A stretch of 64,000 bases of DNA from Cercophora sp. LCS_1 (lineage: Eukaryota > Ascomycota > Sordariomycetes > Sordariales > Lasiosphaeriaceae). The position numbers and the translations under genes were made by a program. The stretch spans positions 620,001-684,000 of the forward strand of contig JAPZLL010000011.1 in assembly GCA_036250225.1 (NCBI GenBank), read 5' to 3'. Positions 55,330 through 64,000 of this stretch are shown here, in pieces (position 1 is the first letter of the stretch; the number at the start of each line of letters is the position of its first letter). A model generated the notes under the pieces. That model had not been told where the DNA came from. It made no database searches and worked only from the letters and a program-made list of their open reading frames with translations.

Positions 55330-56847
55330 TCATTCCATCGCTGCCTGTCTGGTGACACAGTGAATGGTCTCTATCTCCCCGTTTTTGGATGTACTGATAG
55401 GACCGAGACCATGCATATCTTCCTCCCGAAAAGTCAAGTTACCCTCTGAGATGATAACCTCCACCGCTCGCAATTTGGGTAAGCGCTCTCCGCTTTCGTT
55501 CATCAGGACTAAGAAGTCTCTCTTGAGGACGGCGAGGAATTTCCAATAAAGATGTTGATGTTGGTTTTCCTCTTCTTCGTCAGCTGTGTAGGTGAAGTAC
55601 CACGTTCCACAGTACCCTGTCTCATCTATGCGAATGGTCTCAAGGGAAGTAGGAAGGGAGTCGCAGATATTAGCCTTCTCCATGGCATTCAGAGAGGGAA
55701 AGATGAGCGAAACTGAAATATCGAGTTTTCGCAAATGCGTGAGACGTGTGAGACAAGACAGTCCGCATCCCAGGCCAAGGCGCTCGAGGTGGCTTGTGCT
55801 TGAAAGGAGGGTGATCTTCAGGCTCTCGAGGGTGTCAGCGAACAGAGATAGAGAGTTGTTGAGGTTTCGTTCTACGGGCGCCTCTTCGTCATACACGTTC
55901 AAGGACATTGCGATCTCGAGATTTCGTAGCATTGGGCGGGCGTCCTTGTAGAGCCCTTCAAGCCATGGGCATATCTCATCAATGTACCAAAGTGAAAGAC
56001 TTTGAACTGCACCCCAATGCTCTGGTTTGAAGCCCTGCGTATCCGTACGTAGTGACCGATATAGCTCGAGATGTTGGATGTTGCCGGAACCGAGCAAGGT
56101 TGTATAATTATGTGGTAACAGCCCCTCGTGTTGACCGTCGGCTGCTTCAGACGACAGCGAAAGGCGACGAAGGCGTGGAAGCAGGGAGAATCCTTCCCGG
56201 TAGGATGTTTCGAAGAATGGCGTTAGGACTTTGTATTTACAGTTAGAGTTCCAATTTCCGTCGTAGACCAGGAATAATGATTCGACATTGGTGACTAGGC
56301 ACAATAACAAGGCGCATACGGATTGGCCGAGGGTATCACCCGGCGAAGCTTCATAATTATATCCATCTGGCCAGGTCAGGTTGGCGGGATCTGACAGGTC
56401 TCCAAAGCATAGGTTCAAATAGGCATGGGCTGTGTACGCCTTGGGATCGCGTATGATGTCGGCGATGATGGACTCGGACTCGGCCCTGGAAAAGTCGACC
56501 AGATATTCATGCAGGAGAACTGTGGGAACCCATAGGACTCGTACTTTCCTGGCTAACTGATCGGCTCGGGCGATCGTGCGAAGAAAGTAAAATAGAGATC
56601 GAAGGTCGGGCAGAACCACGGTGTGATAGAGACAAGTTGTGGCCACACGAGAAAACCTCTTGCTGCATTTGCTGATAGCAAGGAGCGTGCGCCAGGAAAC
56701 AGTCCTAGCGGGGTCGGGTTGGTAGTGGCCGGGAGACGAATGCACGAAGAGACTCTTGGGTCGCCCGGCGTTCGTGTAACTTCCTGTAGGTCCAGAGAAA
56801 CTGGAAAATATCTCAAGGAGAACCTCGTCTGGAAGATGTGGTGGCAT
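55330..56847 (-). CDS. F-box/LRR-type protein
   Basis: Single exon, 505 residues. An N-terminal F-box-like motif (MPPHLPDEVLLEIFSSF, then RTLLAISKCSKRFSRVATTCLYHTVVLPDL) is followed by irregular leucine-rich blocks (FSLLPRLRRLSLSS, IQHLELYRSL, LRNLEIAMSL, LTHLRKLDISVSLIF). Such proteins are substrate adaptors of SCF ubiquitin ligases through Skp1; the target is unknown. F-box genes are expanded and fast-evolving in filamentous fungi. Codon use is clearly less GC-biased than in the flanking housekeeping genes, and the position between a tRNA and two oxidoreductase relics suits accessory content. Confidence 0.8.
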   Translation of the reverse strand: MPPHLPDEVLLEIFSSFSGPTGSYTNAGRPKSLFVHSSPGHYQPDPARTVSWRTLLAISKCSKRFSRVATTCLYHTVVLPDLRSLFYFLRTIARADQLARKVRVLWVPTVLLHEYLVDFSRAESESIIADIIRDPKAYTAHAYLNLCFGDLSDPANLTWPDGYNYEASPGDTLGQSVCALLLCLVTNVESLFLVYDGNWNSNCKYKVLTPFFETSYREGFSLLPRLRRLSLSSEAADGQHEGLLPHNYTTLLGSGNIQHLELYRSLRTDTQGFKPEHWGAVQSLSLWYIDEICPWLEGLYKDARPMLRNLEIAMSLNVYDEEAPVERNLNNSLSLFADTLESLKITLLSSTSHLERLGLGCGLSCLTRLTHLRKLDISVSLIFPSLNAMEKANICDSLPTSLETIRIDETGYCGTWYFTYTADEEEENQHQHLYWKFLAVLKRDFLVLMNESGERLPKLRAVEVIISEGNLTFREEDMHGLGPISTSKNGEIETIHCVTRQAAME

Positions 56848-57243
56848 TTCTATCGCCCGGGGAAGGTTTAAACTAGATAGGCAGCAGCAATAACTCGTTT
56901 AAGCCCCCGAGGTAAGAGGTAAGCGAGAAGAAAGAGAGGTGAGAGAGCACGTACTGAAAGGCGGTGAAAAGGTAAACTGCCAATGCGGGGTCGCCCTGTG
57001 GTTGAAACCCAGAGACAATGGTACCTGAGCAAACGGTGTCTATCAAGGGGACAAAAGGATTCAATAACTCGAGCCAATAGGCAGATAGCGTTTTCATCGG
57101 TCTGATTGGAAAATGAACTCTCAAAAGGTATTGTGTGTACAAATTTTACAGTCTTGGGGCAATGCGTGTTTCTGAGTTGTCTAGTGAGCTGACCTTTCTG
57201 CCAGGGGACTCAGTTGCATCTCCCATCCAAGGACACAATGCGA
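56848..57243. other. Intergenic, F-box upstream region
   Basis: About 400 bp, no supported gene; contains the F-box promoter and the 3' side of the GMC relic. Confidence 0.5.
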
Positions 57244-58211
57244 TCAGGCGTACAACTCGGGATACGTCGCCTTGATCATATCGGTACCCTACTGCCTGTT
57301 AGCAAGTCTTCCAGCAACAACCAGCCCACAGGCGACTTACCTTTTCGCCAATCATGTAAACCGAGTTCTGAATCCAGCAATCGGGAATCTCAGGAATGAC
57401 CGGAGCATCAATCACCCTCAAGTTCTCGGTCCCAAACACCTTTAGGCGACCCGAAGACGCCCGAGGAGACGATGACTTCGTGCTTGGCTAGGAAAGTGTG
57501 GGTTTCGCCTGAGGGGAGGGTCGCCTCGACGCCCAGGGCGCGGTTGTCTTGGATGACGAGACGCTTGGAGTTGGTTTGGCCGAGGATGGTGATGTTGGGC
57601 TTGTTCGCAAGGTAGAGCTACGACGAGGAGTGCTTGCCGGCGTAAATCGAGTTAAGGGCTTTCTAAAGACCGCGCGTGGTGCCGTTGTGGAGGTCGTCGG
57701 TGAGGGCTTCACCCTTGGATAGCCAGGCCTGGGTCAAGGCGTCGCGGAACGGCGCCATTTCTGGGAGGAGATCCGAGTGGGAGACGGGGATGGGCCCATC
57801 CTGGCCGATGTAAGAGAGCAAGGGCGGGAAGAGCTTGCCATCGTCGTAGTAGCTGGCTGGCTTGTAAAGGTGCTCCTCGATGTTGTCCCATGTCCACTCA
57901 TCACCGCCAAACTCGGCCCAGTCGTTGAAGGTGACGGCTGAGCAGGGGATCCAAGTGTAGCAGTTGAGACAACTGCTACCACCGAGAGTCTTGCCGCGCG
58001 TGTTGGGCTTCTCGATGCGCGTGTACTCGGGGCGATCGATCATGGTGGTCTTGAACGACCAGTCGTACTTGCTTCCGCGCAACTCAAAGGCACGAGCCGG
58101 AGTCGTGATGGCGTCAACATCTCCAGGGTTAGTGATCCCGGCTTCAATAACCAGGACTTTGACGTCAGGGTTCTCGGCCAGACGGCCAGCGATGACGCAT
58201 CCAGCAGTGGG
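57244..58211 (-). pseudogene. Decayed GMC (glucose-methanol-choline) oxidoreductase
   Basis: Minus-strand similarity begins abruptly at 58211 (PTAGCVIAGRLAENP, then VLVIEAGITNPGD), missing the N-terminal FAD-binding GxGxxG. It runs through GKTLGGSSCLNCYTWIP and FNDWAEFGGDEWTWDN, both FAD-domain signatures. An in-frame TAG at 57665-57663 and another at 57620-57618 break it; both could arise by single C-to-T or G-to-A changes. At about 57440 the frame shifts and jumps from SSGVFGSPK to LRVIDAPVIPEIPDC, a deletion of much of the substrate domain. The C-terminus (NSVYMIGEK, then GTDMIKATYPELYA after a plausible intron) ends at 57244. It is clearly inactive. Confidence 0.88.
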
Positions 58212-59294
58212 CGCTCAAGATCTTTTTAACTGAGGGCAACCAAGACTTTGTCTTCAACTCAATCCCCGTCTTCTTCATCCGGGACCCCATCAAGTTTTCC
58301 CCTCTCAACCGGTCGCACAAGCGTCATGGTGGCACCAACTTCGTTGATGTCACCATGTTTTGGGACCTTCATCCGCACAACCAGGAGGGCATCCACGCGC
58401 TGATGCACCTCTTTTAAGACAGGGGCACGCCCAAGTCCCCGAGGTTCGTGAACGGATATAGCGGGCATACGTACAAGCTTGTCAACGCGGACGGGGGTTT
58501 CAACTATGTCAAGTTTCATTTCAAGGCCGACCAGGAAAACGCGACCAACACGGCCGAGGAGTATCGGTGGAATGTGTTTGATATGACCAAGGTTTGGCCG
58601 CATGAGAATTTCCCGTTACTAGAGGTGGGCAAGTTGAGGTTGAACAGAAACGTGAGTCCTTTCTCCGAGGTATTGCACCAACTAAATTCGATGGCGCTAA
58701 TATTGGGAACAGCCGTCAAACTATTTTGCGGATATCGAACAGGCTGCCTTTTCGCCGTCAACCAACGTCCCAGGCATTGCGCCCTCAGCGGACCCCATCT
58801 TACAGGCGCCCATGTTTGCGTACCCGGATGCCGCGAGGTATAGACTGGGCGTGAACTATCAGCTGCTGCCGTGCAATCCGCCGGTTGTGCCGGTATATGC
58901 GCCGTACCAGCGGGATGGGCTCGGAAGGGTGGATGGGAATTACGGCGGCGATCCAAACTATGTCCGTTCGGGCTTCCGAGCGGTCCGCTTTCAAGGGGCT
59001 GTGCAGGACGGGGCCGTGGTCGGAGCGGAGCACGACGTCTGGGTCAAGGGAGCGGTGGAGAATTACGCCAGCGAGGTGACGAATGAGGATTTTGTGCAGG
59101 CCAGGGCTCTGTGGAACGTGTTAGGCAGGCAGGAAGGTCAGCGGGAGAATTTTGTGAAGAACGTGGTGGGGCATTTGGTTCACGCAAAGGAGGAAGTTTG
59201 GGAAGGAACGTTTGAGATGTTTGACCGGGTTGACACCGAGCTTGGTGCCGCGATCCGGCTGTCTGTGTTTGCTGCGAAAGGAAGCCAGTACTAG
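58212..59294 (+). pseudogene. Truncated catalase relic
   Basis: Plus-strand catalase similarity starts abruptly at about 58212 (FLTEGNQDFVFNSIPVFFIRDP), so the N-terminal third with the catalytic His and Asn is absent. Then NRSHKRHGGTNFVDVTMFWD and EGIHALMHLF lead into an in-frame TAA (58415-58417), consistent with one change from a Ser codon. FVNGYSGHTYKLVNADG and YVKFHFKADQ follow, then an in-frame loss of about 45-50 residues before EEYRWNVFDMTKVWPH. An intron at 58652-58712 is intact, and the second exon (58713-59294, 194 codons) is open, with NYFADIEQAAFSPSTN and MFAYPDAARYRLGVNY (the haem-ligand Tyr region). It is non-functional as a catalase. Confidence 0.88.
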
Positions 59295-59439
59295 AGCGAG
59301 GGCTTGTACGGATGGCATTGCTAGAGAGCAGAAATAAATCCCTTGTTTGACCACAAGATTCAGGTTGACGGGTTGGGCGGTGGGCGGGTATTCTCGGCCA
59401 AGGAAAAGTGCCGTTGGTGGACCCTTTGATGATCTGATG

Positions 59440-59448
59440 ATCTGATAA
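59440..59448 (+). promoter_or_regulatory. ATCTGATAA (SreA-type GATA site)
   Basis: Exact match to the SreA consensus ATCWGATAA, 523 bases before the AIF-like ATG; a near-match (ATCTGATGA) overlaps its 5' side. Confidence 0.5.
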
Positions 59449-59875
59449 GATGAGCCTGCATAGTGGCGTTGCATTGGCGCAGATGTGCTCCACCTGCGCG
59501 ACCGGCACCGAGCCGAGGAAACCCTGTGACTGGCTGTCCAAATTGCATCGTCATCAGTGACACCGAACGGAGCACGGGTGAAGATGACACTTTTCAAGGC
59601 CCAAGCCTAGGCAAGACATCCGATGCCGGGCCGCCGCCGTGCTCCTACCCTTCCAACGACCACTGGGAGCCTGGAAAGAGGGTCCCAATTCACACCCAAA
59701 GAATCCTTCCACAGGAAAAGAAAAAAGGGAGGGAAAAAAATGGAGCCAATTCTCGCTTGTTACATACACCGCCCACCCAACCGCTGTCGGGCCTCCATAA
59801 GAGACTCGGAGGAGAGGACCTGGAACGGAGCGGATCGTCGTTACCCCATGCCCCTATTCTCCCCACCACTTTTCC

Positions 59876-59884
59876 TTATCAGAT
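59876..59884 (-). promoter_or_regulatory. ATCTGATAA (SreA-type GATA site), reverse strand
   Basis: TTATCAGAT on the plus strand, 87 bases before the AIF-like ATG. Confidence 0.5.
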
Positions 59885-59970
59885 CCGATCTCTCCCCTCC
59901 CTGACACTCACGACCCAACATCACCAACACCATCACCGACACACCTTCAACTCCAACACTGATATCCAAA

Positions 59971-61424
59971 ATGTCGGCCCTCTCCTCTCCAACCGGCTCC
60001 TTCACAATTGACTCTGCCCCCCTCCCACCCTTTAAAGTCCTCATCATCGGCGGTTCATATGCCGGCCTTTCCGCCGCCCTCAACCTCCAAGACCTCTGCA
60101 GTGGCCTCGCGCCCCGATGTGGTCCCGCGCCAGTCGAGGGCGCCGACCCCATTGAGCGTCTCCAAGTAGCCATCGACGTGACCATAGTAGACGAACGCGA
60201 CGGCTTCTGTAACACTTCCCCTGACCCCCGTCGTCCTAGCCACCGTTGACTAACACTGGACTCCCATGAAAAAAAGACCACCTCATTGGCAACCCGCTCG
60301 CCCTCGCTTCCGAGACCTACGCCGAAAAGACTTGGATCAAGTACGAGGACATTCCCGCCCTGCGACACAACGAGAACGTCCGCGTCCTGCACGGCTCGAT
60401 GCAGTCCCTTGACGTGGAGCGGCGCGTCGCGAACTTTGTTGCGCGCGGTAGCGGAACGCAGGCTGTTGATGTCTCTTACGACTATCTCGTCGCTGCGTCT
60501 GGCTTGAGGAGGGTATGGCCTGTGGTGCCGCAGTCCTTGTATCGCAAACAGTACCTCTTCGAGGCCGGGAATCACATCCGCCAGGTGACAACCGGGCGAC
60601 ACGGTGTTGTTGTCGTGGGCGGCGGTGCGGTCGGCATTGAGATGGCGGCCGAGTTGAAGTTGGTGCACCCGGATCTCAAGGTGACGCTGGTGCACTCGAG
60701 GGACAAGTTGCTGTCTTCGGAGCCGCTACCCGACGAGGTCAAGGAGAAGGCTTTGGAGCTGGTTAAGGAGAGTGGCGTCGAGGTGGTGATGCAGAGGAGG
60801 GTGGAGAAGATGGAGGAGAGCCAAAAGGAGACGAGGATATGGCTGAGTGGAGGGGAGGAGTTGGTTGCCGATCAGGTCATCATGGCCGTTTCCAAGAGCG
60901 TGCCTTCGACTACGTACCTGCCTGAGAATGTGCTGGATGGGGAGGGGTACGTGAGGATTCAGGCAAAGTAGGCGCTCCTCCCTCTGCTGTGGCGCGAACT
61001 TTTACTCACATGTTGACAGTCTTGCGTTCCCTTCGGATGCTCAGCACACGGAGGATCACTTTGCTGTTGGTGACTTGGTCCGTTGGTCTGGTATCAAGCG
61101 GTGCGGTGGTGCTATGCACATGGGTTATCTCGCTGCGAATAACATTCACCAGCGGATGCAACAGAGGCTCAAGGGTACTGAGCCTACCGATCTTAAGTTG
61201 GATGAGATCCCGCCCATGATTGGGCTCGCTGTCGGCAAGAAGGCGGTGGCTTACTGGCCTGAGGCTGGAACCTCGTCGGGCGAGGACGTCATGAAGGCCT
61301 TCTTTGGTGATGATCTTGGCTTCACTAGTGAGTTTCCTTTGATGTTTGATTTTTGTGCATCGTGCTGACGTTTGCAGTTTGCTGGAATCATCTTGGTCTC
61401 GGAAAGACCAAGGAGAATGCTTGA
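59971..61424 (+). CDS. AIF/AMID-like FAD-dependent pyridine nucleotide oxidoreductase
   Basis: Four exons, 59971-60208, 60277-60967, 61020-61327 and 61378-61424, introns 68, 52 and 50 nt, 427 residues. FKVLIIGGSYAGLSAALNL (GGSYAG, 27-32) is the FAD dinucleotide-binding motif; GVVVVGGGAVGIEMAAEL is the NAD(P)H-binding motif; FAVGDLVRW is the C-terminal FAD contact. The last exon codes the short ending CWNHLGLGKTKENA. There is no signal peptide or transmembrane anchor. Relatives act as NAD(P)H oxidoreductases (AMID/Fsp1-like) in cytosol or mitochondria; the electron acceptor is unknown. Convergent with the siderophore transacylase gene, and both carry ATCTGATAA motifs upstream. Confidence 0.9.
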
Positions 61425-61806
61425 AGATAAGGTAGAGAGATGTGGCCGTGATTTCTTTGAATATGCTTGGGTTTGATTTGTGCTAGCATCTGGTAAATTA
61501 GTGGGAATCATCTTTGACTGGGTTACAGGCAATTGGTAGAAAGGTAAAAGTACTCTCGCAGGTACAACAATACAATGAAAATAAACAAGTTCAATTTAAA
61601 ATCAAATGTCAAACAGTCATGTTTTTGCTAGACAAACTCAAGGTCATCTGCCATTCAAATTCCTGCAACTTCATATTGCATCACGTTTTAATTGATGTGG
61701 GGCATCCTGGAAGCAGTATGTTTTGAGGCAACATGAATAATAACCCGAATATTTTCAACCAACTCCTCCGGCAACACTATCCAAGAAACTAGTCTAGTAT
61801 ACAGTT
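61425..61806. other. Convergent 3' flanks
   Basis: 382 bp, AT-rich, between the AIF-like stop and the transacylase stop; no coding frame supported. Confidence 0.5.
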
Positions 61807-63173
61807 TTACAGCTTGGGAACCAACCCAACTCCAGTGCCGCCCATAAACTTGTCATTCTCATCCAGCGGGCAAAGCTGGAAAAACCTCTCCCGCGAGCAG
61901 CTGACAAACGCCGAACGCTTGTGCGGTAGATCGATGAACTTGTCCAACCCGAAACCATGCATCAAGTCATACATCAGCACCGAGCTATTCGTATACTTTG
62001 GCTCGCCCACGACCTCCATCGTCCTCGGCTCGTCCAGGTAGAGATAGTGCATCAGACTCGACCACCACGCGCTCACGCGATGCGGCCCGCGGAAGCGTAT
62101 ATCACCAACGAGACTGTGCCTCCCGCGATCAAAATCGCCCGCGCTGTAATACGCTCCAATGCGATCCTCCTGTTCCTCAAGATTAGCAATCTATACTTTC
62201 CCTCAACTATACACAGGTGCGGACATACCTTGGCCCAGTAGACCTCAAAGTACGCAAAAAAGGTATCGTCGAACCGCGCCAAAATGGTGATTTGATGTGG
62301 GTCCTCGTGCGCCTTGCGCAGGTACTCGCGATGCTGGTCTAGCGTGCCGGTCTCGTTCCACCCCTGCGACACGCGCGGGTCGTTCTGCCACACGTGGAAC
62401 AGGTTCAGATGCTCCGGGTTTGTGTAGTCCAGCGCAACCATCGAAAAGGTCTCCTTGAGATGCGGGATCCACCGACTGTACAGCACCGACCCGGGGGTCG
62501 GCTTCGCCCTTCGCCGCGGGTGCCAGCACAGCGCCGTCCCCGGCTCGTCCGTCATGACGTGCGTCACCGGTGTCAGAGGGTACACGGCCTGATCCGGGTC
62601 GGTCTCCTCGGGCGCCCAGGCGGGCCGAGCGCCAAAGGGCGAGGCGGCGCCTTGCCAAAAGGTGGAGCGGAGGACGAGAAGCTCGTCGGTGGGAGGAGAG
62701 GTTTTGGAGATGGGGTGGGAAATGGCGAGGCCGAGGGTTTTGAGCTGGTGCGCCAGCTTGGCGGGGGAGGGCCCTGAAAGGGAGAGGCGGAAGGATTCAG
62801 AGCCTGGGCGAATGGTGAAGATGGCGTAGGTGAGGAGCCAGATGTTGGCAATTGTGGCGGGGGACGCTGCTGTCCAGGTTACCGTCACCGAGGGCGAGCG
62901 GCGGGCGCGGCCCCAGGGAGTGTTGTTGGACTCATGGGGGCGATCGCTGGATTTGAGGTCGGTGGGCGCTGTGAATGTGAGGTTGTCGTTGTGCAGGGGC
63001 GAGGGGAGGGCGGCGATGCCCGGGGCAGACGGGAGAAGGCGGTAGGTGTCATTGGACTGCTTCTGGACGCCATAGGCCGTCAGGTAGGGGTGGGGGAGCT
63101 TGAGGATGGGCTCTGCGGCGGTAGCGTAGTCGTCGAGCCGTCGCGAGGACGGTGATGGTGCGGATGGTGCCAT
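61807..63173 (-). CDS. Siderophore N5-hydroxyornithine transacylase (SidF/SidL type, GNAT fold)
   Basis: Two exons, 63173-62229 and 62169-61807, intron 59 nt (GTATGT...AACAG), 435 residues. The C-terminal half is the MbtK/IucB-like acyltransferase domain of hydroxamate siderophore synthesis: LFHVWQNDPRVSQGWNE, ILARFDDTFFAYFEVYWAK, then EDRIGAYY, GDIRFRGPHRVSAWWSSLMHYLYLDEPRT in two adjoining blocks, EPKYTNSSVLMYDLMHGFG and DLPHKRSAFV. The enzyme acylates N5-hydroxyornithine with acetyl- or anhydromevalonyl-CoA to make ferricrocin/fusarinine/coprogen precursors, in the cytosol or peroxisome (the C-terminal VPKL is not a classical PTS1). Sequence alone does not tell SidF from SidL. Three ATCTGATAA motifs lie upstream, fitting iron repression. 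Confidence 0.9.
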
Positions 63174-63588
63174 GACTGATGCGGCGGGTGCGGTTGAGAG
63201 GTGTGTGGGAGACGGTGACGCGGCGGGGAGGAAGCTTGCAGAGCTATACTTCTTGTCGGGAACGCGACTGAGCTTGGTGATTCACATGCACAGCCAAAAA
63301 ACCAAGCTGTCGCCCCCGGCGGTGGAGAAAGCTCGGAGCCGTGGACATGGTTTGGGTGGGTACATATGAGACGAGCCGATTCGATATCCCCATAGACTCG
63401 ATATTTGCGTTGCAACGTTTTTGGGAGCTGGTCCCTGTTGGCCCCGCCTCAACTGGCTTTCGGTGGTGTCGCTGCTTTCCTTGGACGGTGGAGGGAAGGT
63501 CGAAGCGACCGTGGTGCCGGCCAATGGTGTCGGGGCGACAAGACCTGCAAGGGCTCTGGAGGGTGGGGATTGCGTGCTTCGTCTTCGG

Positions 63589-63597
63589 ATCTGATAA
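63589..63597 (+). promoter_or_regulatory. ATCTGATAA (SreA-type GATA site)
   Basis: Exact consensus match, 416 bases upstream of the transacylase ATG. Confidence 0.6.
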
Positions 63598-63621
63598 CTT
63601 TGTTCGGACGCTAAAGAGCGG

Positions 63622-63630
63622 ATCTGATAA
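63622..63630 (+). promoter_or_regulatory. ATCTGATAA (SreA-type GATA site)
   Basis: Second exact match, 33 bases from the first; both sit in GCGGATCTGATAA-like context. Confidence 0.6.
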
Positions 63631-63934
63631 TTTTTTTCGACCCTGGCCGGTGCTTGGCACCCGACTTCGGAGCGGAACGGGTGCCGACCATTCCTCCTTC
63701 TTCACTTTCCTTTTTTCCCAAACGCCCAGCTTGGCCATCTTCGGCAGTCGATTTCTACCCAGCACCGGACCCGTTCACCTATTAATTGGCATCGATGTCA
63801 TGGAAGACGATCGGCACACCTATTCATCGCTGGACGCTCGAACAGGAAGGTTGTGTCGACCAACAAAAACGACGCCGTTCCCGATGCCGATCCTGAAAGA
63901 GCTGGCGTGGGGAATAGACTTGGCATGTGTAATC

Positions 63935-63943
63935 TTATCAGAT
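63935..63943 (-). promoter_or_regulatory. ATCTGATAA (SreA-type GATA site), reverse strand
   Basis: TTATCAGAT on the plus strand, about 760 bases upstream of the transacylase ATG; it may serve this gene or one beyond the right edge. Confidence 0.5.
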
Positions 63944-64000
63944 CCTCGGACTGCCTTTCGCTGGGCGATGCGCCGTGAGGCATTTACACGGGTGGTCCAC

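Larger units (their letters stand above)
59295..59970. promoter_or_regulatory. Upstream region of the AIF-like gene
   Basis: 676 bp. It contains two ATCTGATAA motifs (annotated separately), a related ATCTGATGA at 59432-59440, and CCAAT at 59685-59689 and 59746-59750. No coding frame supported. Confidence 0.5.
63174..64000. promoter_or_regulatory. Upstream region of the siderophore transacylase gene
   Basis: About 830 bp to the right edge. Contains three SreA-type sites (annotated separately), CCAAT at 63521-63525 and, on the gene's strand, CCAAT at 63785-63789. Open frames in this stretch have no motif. Confidence 0.5.

Noticed and set aside
59971..63173. Siderophore biosynthetic gene cluster
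   Set aside because: No NRPS, ornithine monooxygenase or transporter is present; only one biosynthetic gene and shared regulatory motifs are supported.
1..64000. CRISPR arrays, bacterial operons or prophage
   Set aside because: Introns, fungal gene families and a tRNA intron show a eukaryotic nuclear sequence; no regularly spaced direct repeats were seen.

Overview
The window is nuclear DNA from a filamentous ascomycete, most likely a Sordariomycete close to the Sordariales/Chaetomiaceae. Reasons: GC-rich coding sequence; short introns (about 47-76 nt) with CTAAC/CTGAC branch sites; and fungal-type genes for eIF3b, a Pex-free Fat1, Gpi17, Cab4, a Ral2-like kelch/BTB protein, a CFEM protein and a hydroxyornithine transacylase. 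The species cannot be fixed from sequence alone. Gene models below were built by eye from open frames plus splice signals; almost all close in frame.

Layout. 1-5.2 kb: the 5' end of an unidentified gene leaving the left edge, a gene-poor stretch holding a 210-bp MITE-like element, then a DUF604-type glycosyltransferase. 5.8-16 kb: a TBC-domain protein, a small secreted CVNH lectin, a delta-12-type fatty acid desaturase and a 3.3-kb empty interval. 16.8-24.5 kb: housekeeping genes eIF3b and CCT-beta from a shared divergent promoter, a divergent Sar1-like GTPase, and an ACMSD-type amidohydrolase. 24.6-36.3 kb: a region rich in predicted secreted proteins (a crystallin-like small protein, a Pro-rich protein, a Cys-containing acidic protein, a CFEM protein and a novel 651-residue protein), interrupted by CoA-pathway Cab4 and a DCAF7-like WD40 protein. 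36.7-54.2 kb: Gpi17/PIG-S, Fat1 acyl-CoA synthetase, 1-Cys peroxiredoxin, Ral2-like kelch/BTB protein, and a divergent pair of DHA2-type MFS transporter and arylsulfatase. 54.6-59.3 kb: an accessory-looking segment with a tRNA-Gly(CCC), an F-box/LRR protein, and two decayed oxidoreductase genes (GMC oxidoreductase and catalase) truncated and joined head to head at one point. 59.9-64 kb: an AIF/AMID-like flavoprotein convergent with a siderophore transacylase (SidF/SidL type), both preceded by ATCTGATAA motifs of the iron-responsive GATA factor SreA.

The main leads are: (1) the secreted-protein neighbourhood, in particular the 651-residue protein whose C-terminus shares a cysteine pattern with the small crystallin-like protein 9 kb away; (2) the apparent iron regulon at the right end; (3) the head-to-head GMC/catalase relic; and (4) several unusual splicing structures: an ATG-only first coding exon in CCT2, a 9-nt micro-exon and stop-free 3n introns in the MFS gene, a stop-free 51-nt intron in Fat1, and a GC-AG intron in the crystallin-like gene.
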